A stretch of 61,434 bases of DNA, from assembly GCA_030148915.1 (NCBI GenBank), contig JASBSN010000047.1, forward strand, positions 1 through 61,434. Direction: 5' to 3'. This stretch comes from Thiogranum sp. (lineage in GTDB: Bacteria; Pseudomonadota; Gammaproteobacteria; DSM-19610). The translations under genes were made by a program, and so were the position numbers. Within the stretch, counting starts at the first letter, position 1. Each line of letters opens with the position of its first letter. The notes below the pieces were generated by a model. The model ran no database searches. It saw only the letters and a list, made by a program, of their open reading frames with translations, and was not told the DNA's origin. This document shows positions 53,548 to 61,434 of the stretch, piece after piece.

Positions 53548-54819
53548 ATGCAGACGCGCCTTAGCAGCGAATTCATCGATACCCCGGAAGGCGAGGAAGC
53601 TGACAGTATCCTGCGCGCCTGTGTACACTGCGGCTTTTGCACCGCGACCTGTCCCACCTACCAGCTGTTGGGCGACGAGTTGGACGGACCCCGCGGGCGT
53701 ATCTATCTCATCAAGCAACTGCTGGAAGGCGAACCCGCCAGCGCCCGAACGCGTCTGCACCTCGACCGATGCCTGACTTGTCGCGCCTGCGAAACGACCT
53801 GTCCTTCCGGGGTACGCTACGGACGCCTGGCCGATATCGGCAGGGAGATTGTCGAGCGTAAAGTGCCGCGCCGCGGTCCGGCGGCGCTCCAGCGCTATCT
53901 GTTGCGAAAATTGCTGCCCTGGCCGCGGCGCTTTGGCCCCCTGTTGCGGGTCGGACAGTGGCTGCGTCCGCTGTTGCCGCGCGTGCTGCGCAACAAGATA
54001 CCCGCGCGGCAACACGCCGGTGCCTGGCCTTGCTCGCCCCAGGCGCGCCGCATGCTGGTGTTGGCCGGCTGCGTGCAGAGTGTCGCCACCCCCGACACCA
54101 ACGCCGCCGCGGCCCGCGTATTGGCGCGACTGGGTATACGCCTGGAGGTGGCGTCTGGGGCTGTTTGTTGCGGCGCTGTCAGCCATCACCTGGCCGCAAG
54201 CGAGGAAGGCCTGGCATTCATGCGTCGCAACATCGACGCTTGGTGGCCTTATATCGAAGGCGGCGTAGATGCGATTGTCATCACCGCCAGCGGTTGCGGC
54301 GCACTGGTCAAGGAATACGGTCTGTTGCTACGCCACGATGCCCGGTACGCCGACAAGGCACAACGTGTCAGTGCGTTGGCCAAGGATCTCAGCGAAGTGC
54401 TCCTGGCCGAGCAGTTGCCGGCGCTCGATGGCCGCTTCGTGCAGCGCAAGGTGGCGTTCCACAGTCCGTGCACCTTGCAGCATGGCCAGCAATTGAACGG
54501 GGTGGTGGAGTCGATATTGAGCCGCGTCGGTTTTCAATTGACGCCGGTGAGCGACGCGCACTTATGCTGTGGCTCGGCCGGTACTTATTCGATTTTGCAG
54601 CCCGCACTGGCCGGGCGGCTACGTGAGAATAAGCTCGACGCGCTGCAACGCGGGGCGCCGGAGCTTATCGTTACGGCCAATGTCGGCTGCCAGCTGCATC
54701 TGGCCGGCGCCGCGGGGGTCCCGGTACAACACTGGATAGAACTATTGGACGCCGCGCTTGCGCCCGCAGCAACTGCTTGCGACTCACGCGCCCGCAGACC
54801 TGAATCTTGTCCAACCTGA
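53548..54819 (+). CDS. glcF: Glycolate oxidase iron-sulfur subunit GlcF
   Basis: 423 residues. Two 4Fe-4S motifs are visible: CVHCGFCTATCPTYQ (residues about 25-39) and CLTCRACETTCPSGV (about 75-89). Two CCG domains follow: LVLAGCVQSVATPDTN with ASGAVCCGAVSHHL, and FHSPCTLQHG with DAHLCCGSAGTYSILQP. It takes electrons from GlcDE to the membrane. Its end overlaps the TTG start of the next gene by 13 bases. Confidence 0.95.
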   Translation: MQTRLSSEFIDTPEGEEADSILRACVHCGFCTATCPTYQLLGDELDGPRGRIYLIKQLLEGEPASARTRLHLDRCLTCRACETTCPSGVRYGRLADIGREIVERKVPRRGPAALQRYLLRKLLPWPRRFGPLLRVGQWLRPLLPRVLRNKIPARQHAGAWPCSPQARRMLVLAGCVQSVATPDTNAAAARVLARLGIRLEVASGAVCCGAVSHHLAASEEGLAFMRRNIDAWWPYIEGGVDAIVITASGCGALVKEYGLLLRHDARYADKAQRVSALAKDLSEVLLAEQLPALDGRFVQRKVAFHSPCTLQHGQQLNGVVESILSRVGFQLTPVSDAHLCCGSAGTYSILQPALAGRLRENKLDALQRGAPELIVTANVGCQLHLAGAAGVPVQHWIELLDAALAPAATACDSRARRPESCPT

Positions 54820-56792
54820 TTAAGTACCGCAGAGATATAGACGGCTTGCGGGCGCTCGCCGTTATCCCCGTCGTGCTGTTCCACGCCGGTTACGACTGGA
54901 TTTCGGGCGGCTTTGTCGGCGTCGATATATTCTTCGTAATTTCCGGTTTTCTCATCAGCTCGATCCTGATCAGAGAGATGAACGCCGGGACTTTCACCTT
55001 TGCCCGATTCTACGAACGGCGTGTGCGCCGTATCGTTCCGGCACTCCTCACGGTGTTGTTTGCGACGCTGGTCGCGGGCTATTTTCTTTTGTTGCCCGAA
55101 GAGTACGTCGATCTGGGCAAGGCCGCGGCCGCGGCCCTTGGCTTTGTGCCCAACGTGTATTACTGGAGTACTTCGAGTACCTATTTCGGTATCGATATAG
55201 CCACGCTGCCGCTGCTGCACACCTGGTCGTTGGGCATCGAAGAGCAGTTCTATATTTTCTTTCCTTTGCTGTTGGTGGCGCTACGCAAGCTGCGCGGGTT
55301 ATTGCTACTGGCGCTGGTGTTGGGCGCGTTGTTCGCCGTGTCGCTGGCGGCAAATTTATGGATGGTGAACAACGACCCGCGCTTCAGCTTTTATATGCTG
55401 CCGACCCGTGCCTGGGAATTGCTGGCGGGCGTGCTGCTGAGCCTGGGTGTGCTGGCGCCGGTCAGACACCGCTTGGCGGCCAATCTACTGGCCCTGGCGG
55501 GGCTGCTTCTGATCCTGCTACCGATGGTCCTGCTGGATGATAAGTCGGTGTTTCCGGGGCTTAACGCGGTTTATCCCGTGTTGGGCGCCGCTCTGCTGAT
55601 CCACAGCAACGCGGCCGTAGAAACCTGGGTGGCCTGGCTGCTGGGGCGAAAGGTTTTTGTCTATGTCGGTACGATTTCCTATTCGCTGTATTTGTGGCAC
55701 TGGCCGATCGTGCTCTACACGAAAATGCTCTGGGACACGCCCGACAATAAGCCGTTGATCGTGGCCTTATCAGTGCTCTGCGCGTCGCTGTCGTATTATT
55801 TTGTCGAGGGTCGTTACCGCAATCGTCGCTCGGCGCCGGAGCATCGCCCGGGGAGGCTCGGCGAACTGGCTGGGGTCGCGGCCGTGCTGGCGTTAATGAT
55901 GACGACATTGGTGTTGACCCACGGTCTGCCCGCCAGGATGCCGGCCGCGGTGAGCGCGGTGATCGACAATCCGGCCAATCATGCCGCCCACGACGATTGC
56001 CAAGCCTTTGCCAGCACGCAAAGCGACCGAGAGGCGTGGCGGTGCCGGTTGGGTGTCGAGGACGCGGAGCCGCGTTTTCTTGTTTGGGGAGATTCGCACG
56101 CCGGGGCTGTCGCCTACGCCCTCGGCCTGGCCGCCAAAAAACTGGGTGTCGCCGGGGTCAACATCTGGACCGGTGGTTGCCGGCCCTTACTCGGCGTGTT
56201 CCGCGAGGGCAAACCGCGCTGCCTGGACTTCAATCGCGAGGTGCGCCGTTATATCGAGGCGCACCCGTCGATCGAGCAAGTTTATCTGGCCGGCTATTGG
56301 CGGGTGCCGGTGAGCGGCGAAGGCTACGATAACAACAACTTTTTGATTATGGACCAGCAGACGCGGTCCGTGTCGACCGACGAGAACGCCCGGGTCTTTA
56401 TTCGTGGTTTGCAGCGAACTATGCACTCGCTTGCCGGCCGACAGGTATTTCTGATTCAGGATGTGCCGGAGATCGGCGCGCAGTTCGGTAAATCTGTGGT
56501 GAGTCTGCTGGCGCGGCAGGTATGGACCCATCAGGAAGCGCCTCGTGGGCAGTACTTCGATGAGCGCGCCGATGTTTTCGAAGAAAAATTCCGTGAGCTG
56601 CTCACCCGGATGCCAAACCCGCCTGTATATATCCGTATCAGGCCGCGTCTGTGTCCGGATAAGCAGTGTCCGCTGCAGTCCGGAAACACCTTGATCTACA
56701 GCGACGGCGATCACCTGTCCAGATACGGAGCTTCACTGTTGGAGCCGGTGTTTCTGCCGTACCTATCTCAAACTCTAACGGCGAAAAAATGA
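54807..56792 (+). CDS. Acyltransferase-SGNH hydrolase fusion (OafA/YrhL type)
   Basis: 661 residues. The N-terminal acyltransferase-3 domain has about ten helices and begins YRRDIDGLRALAVIPVVLFH, with FFVISGFLISSILI, FYERRVRRIVPAL and HTWSLGIEEQFYIFFPLL. A periplasmic SGNH domain follows: FLVWGDSHAGAVAYAL and near the end LIYSDGDHLSRYGASLL. Such proteins O-acetylate surface polysaccharide. The start is TTG 54807 inside glcF; no clear ribosome binding site supports it. Function in the neighbouring module is not evident. Confidence 0.9.
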   Translation: MSNLIKYRRDIDGLRALAVIPVVLFHAGYDWISGGFVGVDIFFVISGFLISSILIREMNAGTFTFARFYERRVRRIVPALLTVLFATLVAGYFLLLPEEYVDLGKAAAAALGFVPNVYYWSTSSTYFGIDIATLPLLHTWSLGIEEQFYIFFPLLLVALRKLRGLLLLALVLGALFAVSLAANLWMVNNDPRFSFYMLPTRAWELLAGVLLSLGVLAPVRHRLAANLLALAGLLLILLPMVLLDDKSVFPGLNAVYPVLGAALLIHSNAAVETWVAWLLGRKVFVYVGTISYSLYLWHWPIVLYTKMLWDTPDNKPLIVALSVLCASLSYYFVEGRYRNRRSAPEHRPGRLGELAGVAAVLALMMTTLVLTHGLPARMPAAVSAVIDNPANHAAHDDCQAFASTQSDREAWRCRLGVEDAEPRFLVWGDSHAGAVAYALGLAAKKLGVAGVNIWTGGCRPLLGVFREGKPRCLDFNREVRRYIEAHPSIEQVYLAGYWRVPVSGEGYDNNNFLIMDQQTRSVSTDENARVFIRGLQRTMHSLAGRQVFLIQDVPEIGAQFGKSVVSLLARQVWTHQEAPRGQYFDERADVFEEKFRELLTRMPNPPVYIRIRPRLCPDKQCPLQSGNTLIYSDGDHLSRYGASLLEPVFLPYLSQTLTAKK

Positions 56793-56816
56793 AGGAATCT
56801 TTGATTGATTCCTTAC

Positions 56817-56890
56817 CGTCATTCCGGCGTAGGTCAGAATCCAGTAAAATCACCGCATTGGATGACTCGCTTCGCTCGCCCTTCGGCTGG
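56817..56890 (+). repeat. REP-like repeat with adjacent TGGATGACTCGC segment
   Basis: CGTCATTCCGGCGTAGGTCA (56817-56836) continues to a CCAG at 56844 and, after 15 bases, TGGATGACTCGCTTCGCTCG. The same two blocks occur in inverted orientation at 25970-26034, so this is one dispersed unit of about 70 bases. Confidence 0.75.
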
Positions 56891-56949
56891 AACTCGAACC
56901 GGAGCCACTGGCAGTTTTGACGTTCCGGTATGGCTCACCTTTGGTGGAG

Positions 56950-57033
56950 GCGACTTGCACTCGGTGCGGGGTTTTTGGCTTAGGGCGCCGCGGGCGGCGC
57001 ATGCACCAAAAACCCCGCACCGAGTGCAAGCCG
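56950..57033 (+). repeat. Two-tier palindrome, copy C
   Basis: Perfect 25-base arms (56954-56978 and 57006-57030), near-perfect for four bases more. The core (56979-57005) reads CTTAGG, inner stem GCGCCG-CGGG-CGGCGC, ATGCA. It lies between the convergent acyltransferase and murA genes. Confidence 0.92.
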
Positions 57034-57096
57034 CTTTAAGGGGGGTGCTACTTTCATCCTGGGATTTTAATTTTCGCCAGGGTTACTGGGCGGTAA

Positions 57097-58428
<1,332 letters not shown>

Positions 58429-58492
58429 TCACCGAGGCGTGCTGATACCTGCCTGGCAGCGCGCTATCTCTAGGTCAGCGCTCATTTAACGT

Positions 58493-59689
58493 TTAATTCG
58501 CCGCAGCCGTGTGCTCCGTGTCAAGGCCGGCGAAGGCCTCGATGATGCGGTCGATCTGCTCATGGCTGTGCGCGGCGCTGACGCTGCAGCGCAACAGGCT
58601 GTCGGTGCTCGGCGAAGCCGGCGGCATGACCAGATTGACGTACGCGCCGCGATGCAGTAACTGGCTCCAGCAGGCGATGGCCCGATCGCGATCCTCGATA
58701 GTCACAGCCACTACCGGGCTGGCCTGCGGACTGACCTTGAAGCCCAGCGCTTGTAAACCGTCGTAAAGTCGCCGGGCATTGTCCCACAGGCGGGTGCGCA
58801 ATTCGGGGCGTTCCTGCATCAGGCGCAGGGCCACACGGGTGGAGGCGATCACCGAGGGCGACGGCGACGCGGTGAAGATATAGGAACGGATGGCGAAGCG
58901 AATCGCTGCCAGTTCAGCGTGGTTGCTGACGCAGTAGCCGCCGATGGCGCCGAGACTTTTACTGAATGTGCCGACGGTGAAGTCGACGTCCTCTTCGACG
59001 CCGGCGGCTTCGGCGACACCGCGTCCGTGTTCGCCGAGCATGCCGAGGGAGTGCGCTTCGTCGACCAGCAACAGCCCGCCGTAGTGCTTTTTCAGCGCAG
59101 CGATATCGGCCAGCGGCGCCTGATCGCCGAGCATGGAATACATGCCCTCGACAATGATCAGCGTATTGGCCGTGCGCGCACCGAGACGACGCAGGCGTTT
59201 TTCCAGATCGGCGGCATCGTTGTGTTTAAAACGCACCACTTCGGCGCCGCTCAAACGTACGCCGTCGTAGAGGCTGGCGTGGCTGTCGGCATCGAGCACG
59301 ATCACATCGCCGGGACCGGCGAGCGTGGCGGCCATGCCCATGGTGGCGGCATAGCCGGTGGAAAACACAATGCACTGCTGTTTGGCGAAGAACGCCGCCA
59401 GTTCCTGTTCCAGCGCGACGTGGGCGGCAAATGTACCGTTGGCCATGCGCGAGCCGGTGGTGCCAGTGCCCTGTTCGGCCAGCGCCTGTTGCCCCGCCTG
59501 GATGCACTCGGGCTCGAAGGTCAGACCCAGGTAGTTGTTGGTACCGGCCAGGATGACCCGCTGACCGTTGACGATAGCTTCTGTCGGCGAGAGGAGCTTT
59601 TCCGTCACCGCACCGAACGGCATCACGCCGACGCCTTCCAGCTCGCCGCGTATATCGATCAGCGGCTGAAATTTATCGAACAGGCTCAT
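58493..59689 (-). CDS. Alpha-oxoamine synthase, serine palmitoyltransferase-like
   Basis: PLP enzyme of about 398 residues (AOS family), condensing an acyl thioester with an amino acid. Motifs: GTNNYLGLTFEP, GTGTTGSRMANGTFAAH, STGYAATMGMAATLA, LDADSHASLYDGVRLS, LLVDEAHSLGMLGEHGRG and the PLP lysine in GTFSKSLGAIGGYC. The start at 59689 (MSLFDKFQPL) matches bacterial serine palmitoyltransferases. An acyl carrier protein gene lies four bases upstream, as in sphingolipid loci; BioF or Kbl is less likely since no bio or tdh gene adjoins. Confidence 0.8.
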   Translation of the reverse strand: MSLFDKFQPLIDIRGELEGVGVMPFGAVTEKLLSPTEAIVNGQRVILAGTNNYLGLTFEPECIQAGQQALAEQGTGTTGSRMANGTFAAHVALEQELAAFFAKQQCIVFSTGYAATMGMAATLAGPGDVIVLDADSHASLYDGVRLSGAEVVRFKHNDAADLEKRLRRLGARTANTLIIVEGMYSMLGDQAPLADIAALKKHYGGLLLVDEAHSLGMLGEHGRGVAEAAGVEEDVDFTVGTFSKSLGAIGGYCVSNHAELAAIRFAIRSYIFTASPSPSVIASTRVALRLMQERPELRTRLWDNARRLYDGLQALGFKVSPQASPVVAVTIEDRDRAIACWSQLLHRGAYVNLVMPPASPSTDSLLRCSVSAAHSHEQIDRIIEAFAGLDTEHTAAAN

Positions 59690-59693
59690 CCCG

Positions 59694-59936
59694 CTAGTGA
59701 TCCAGCTTGTCCAGTTGTGCCGCCAGATCATGCACTGTGCGGATATCCGGCAGGATGTTCAGCGGAATGGATATATCGAAGTGGTCCTCCAGCTGCTCGA
59801 TCAGCTCCATTACCTGCAGCGAGGTCAGCCCCAGCTCGGTGACCAGCTCGCTATCCTTGTTGAGGATGACCCCCTGCTTGGTAAAGGGTTTGAGGATCTT
59901 GAAGGTGCGGTCTAGGAACTCGTTGTAATCTGGCAT
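59694..59936 (-). CDS. Dedicated acyl carrier protein
   Basis: 80 residues with the phosphopantetheine serine in TELGLTSLQVMELIEQLED (Ser39) and conserved acidic helix II. The ATG at 59936 is used; the frame extends upstream without likeness. It directly precedes the serine-palmitoyltransferase-like gene and probably delivers its acyl group. Confidence 0.9.
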   Translation of the reverse strand: MPDYNEFLDRTFKILKPFTKQGVILNKDSELVTELGLTSLQVMELIEQLEDHFDISIPLNILPDIRTVHDLAAQLDKLDH

Positions 59937-60068
59937 GGAAAACCGGTTTTGAGTTAGCTGTCGCGCGGCTTGCGCCGGGAGGCCCGAGCCGCTAGATTCC
60001 AGAATCCGGATTGTACTTGGACTTGGAGTGGGGCGCCACGATTGCCGCAATAGCCATTGACTACACTT

Positions 60069-61172
60069 ATGAATCAGCCTGCCAGTGCCGGCGGGCGAAC
60101 CGGCCCGCGGCCCGCTTCCACACCGCGAGTGTGGTTGGTAAGCGGCTATCGGGCCGGCGAACGCAGCCAGATGCTCGCGCTGGCCGAAGCGCTCGGCTGG
60201 CCCTACGAACTCAAACAACTCACTTATCGGCGTCGCGGTTTTACCGCCAGTCTGCTGCGCGGCAGTGACCTGCGCGGTATCCGTCCCGGTCTATCCAGTG
60301 CGTTGCAGCCGCCGTGGCCCGAGTTGGTGATTTCCGCGGGTATGCGCAATGAGCCGGTGGTACGCTGGATCCGCGCCCAATCGGGCGGCCGGACACGCCT
60401 GGTGCATATCGGCCGACCCTGGGCACGACCGGAAACCTTTGACCTGGTGATCACCACGCCTCAGTATCGGCTACCGGCGCAGGCCAGCATCCTGCATAAC
60501 ACCATGACGCTCAGCCAGGTCACCGCCACGCGCCTGGCGCTTGAAGCTGACACTTGGCGACCTTACTACGCGCACCTGCCGGAACCCTATTTGGGCGTCG
60601 TGCTCGGTGGTCACAGCGGGCCTTACACCTTGGGCACGAACACCGCGGCGCGCACCGCTCGACAGGTGAGTGCGCTGGCCGCCGACAGGGGGGCGTCGGT
60701 ATTGGTGACCAGCAGTGCGCGCACACCCGTGAAAGCACTGCAGGTATTCGAGCAGCACCTGTCGGTGCCCTATAAGCTGTATCGCTGGCGTCCAGAGAAT
60801 ACCGAGAACCCGTATCTGGGCATACTCGCACTGAGCGAGGCGCTAGTGGTGAGTGCCGACAGTGTCTCCATGCTCAGCGAAGCGTGCGCTACCGGCAAGC
60901 CGGTGTATATGGCCGAACTGGCGGCTTACGGGCACCCCATGCGGCCTGCCAGCGACATCGGTGGAGATTTCAGGATGGCGGCGCTGGCCTACAGCACAAT
61001 GATGCGTTTCGGCCCGCCGCGTCTCAGCCGTGACTTGCGCCTGGTGCACCGCGCCCTGCTCGAGCAGGGCCGCGCCGTTTGGCTGGGGGAGCGCTTTGAG
61101 CGGCTACCGCCACCACCGGGCGACGAAATCGGTCGCGCGGTGCGTCGCGTGCTGGCGTTATTCGCCGCCTAG
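60069..61172 (+). CDS. ELM1/GtrOC1 family putative glycosyltransferase
   Basis: 367 residues from ATG 60069 (TTG at 60057 is possible). Motifs of the ELM1 family are VWLVSGYRAGERSQMLALAE, PELVISAGMRNEPVVRWI, RLVHIGRPWARPETFDLVIT, LGVVLGGHSGPYTL, ASVLVTSSARTP and LVVSADSVSMLSEACATGKP, the nucleotide-sugar end of a GT-B fold. The actual donor and acceptor are unknown. Divergent from the ACP/serine-palmitoyltransferase-like pair, which suggests a glycolipid role. Confidence 0.83.
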   Translation: MNQPASAGGRTGPRPASTPRVWLVSGYRAGERSQMLALAEALGWPYELKQLTYRRRGFTASLLRGSDLRGIRPGLSSALQPPWPELVISAGMRNEPVVRWIRAQSGGRTRLVHIGRPWARPETFDLVITTPQYRLPAQASILHNTMTLSQVTATRLALEADTWRPYYAHLPEPYLGVVLGGHSGPYTLGTNTAARTARQVSALAADRGASVLVTSSARTPVKALQVFEQHLSVPYKLYRWRPENTENPYLGILALSEALVVSADSVSMLSEACATGKPVYMAELAAYGHPMRPASDIGGDFRMAALAYSTMMRFGPPRLSRDLRLVHRALLEQGRAVWLGERFERLPPPPGDEIGRAVRRVLALFAA

Positions 61173-61223
61173 TGAGCTCTGTACTAACTTTGGCACTACC
61201 GGGTTCCGTCCCCGCCAGACCCA

Positions 61224-61306
61224 GAGGTCCAGCCGGGCAAAGCCTCGCTGGTGCATGCGCCGCTCGCGGCGCCCTAAGCCAGCGAGGCTTTACCCGGCTG
61301 GACCTC
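61224..61306 (-). repeat. Two-tier palindrome, copy D
   Basis: Arms of 28 bases (61224-61251 and 61279-61306) with one G-T type mismatch. On the minus strand the core is CTTAGG, inner stem GCGCCG-CGAG-CGGCGC, ATGCA. It lies downstream of the ELM1-type gene. Confidence 0.9.
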
Positions 61307-61370
61307 GTCCCGCACCACCGTAGCTCTCGGCTCAGGCATACATAACTGTCCTCGGTGCTGGCGGGTTGCG

Positions 61371-61434
61371 ACCGGTACAGGGTTTTTGGCTTAGGGCGCC
61401 GCGAGCGGCACATGCACCAAAACCCTGTACCGGT
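61371..61434 (+). repeat. Two-tier palindrome, copy E (may continue past the edge)
   Basis: Arms 61371-61389 and 61417-61434 pair with one extra T on the left. The core (61390-61416) reads CTTAGG, inner stem GCGCCG-CGAG-CGGCAC, ATGCA. It is in the opposite orientation to copy D, 65 bases away. Confidence 0.85.

Overview
The window looks like a chromosomal segment of a GC-rich gammaproteobacterium. This rests on the type IV pilus minor-pilin genes, the PhoBR-Pst order, RNase T, monothiol glutaredoxin, an NhaD antiporter and proteobacterial E1alpha/E1beta pyruvate dehydrogenase genes. NhaD together with an N-acetylglutaminylglutamine amidotransferase hints at a salt- or alkali-adapted lineage, perhaps Chromatiales-like; that placement is inference. 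No prophage, insertion sequence or CRISPR array is visible.

Layout. 1-5.3 kb: two adjacent minor-pilin sets on the minus strand (a PilW-PilV-FimT set running off the left edge and a second FimT/PilW/PilX/PilV-like set with coupled starts), then a divergent PilE-like pilin followed by thiO. 6.5-8 kb: an Irr-like Fur regulator, tRNA-Thr(CGT) and mtgA. 8-10.4 kb: a TetR-controlled SDR-dehalogenase pair with three matching operator boxes. 10.5-16.6 kb: a minus-strand series (DUF3530-like/TlpA fusion, nadC, an AGCS symporter, a retropepsin-like protease, egtB, egtC). 16.8-25.9 kb: phoB-phoR-pstS-[pilZ antisense]-pstC-pstA-pstB-phoU with PHO boxes before phoB and pstS and a sigma-54 promoter for the PilZ gene. 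26.5-28.6 kb: argF-argD. 28.6-38.1 kb: a PuuD-like membrane protein, a diguanylate cyclase, an NAGGN amidotransferase, grxD, nhaD, two unknown genes, rnt and a TraB/GumN protein. 38.2-46.3 kb: pyrC, then pdhA-pdhB and a single gene fusing complete E2 and E3, then argG and gloA. 46.3-54.8 kb: an IclR regulator divergent from a phosphoketolase-like ThDP enzyme, a four-carbon acid sugar kinase and glcDEF. 54.8-61.2 kb: an acyltransferase-SGNH protein, murA, a serine-palmitoyltransferase-like enzyme with its own acyl carrier protein, and an ELM1-type glycosyltransferase.

Two observations stand out. First, five copies of a two-tier palindrome lie only at convergent or 3' gene ends (26.1, 26.3, 57.0, 61.26, 61.40 kb). 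The outer arms differ in sequence between copies yet stay self-complementary, the inner stem also changes in compensating fashion, and only the internal-loop strands GCTTAGG and ATGC are constant. This suggests an element recognised as a folded hairpin. Second, the IclR/ThDP-enzyme/acid-sugar-kinase/GlcDEF module looks like an uncharacterised route for a hydroxy-acid or acid sugar, with paired TTTCA-type operators in the divergent promoter region. The E2-E3 fusion and the sigma-54-driven PilZ gene nested antisense inside the pst locus are further unusual points.
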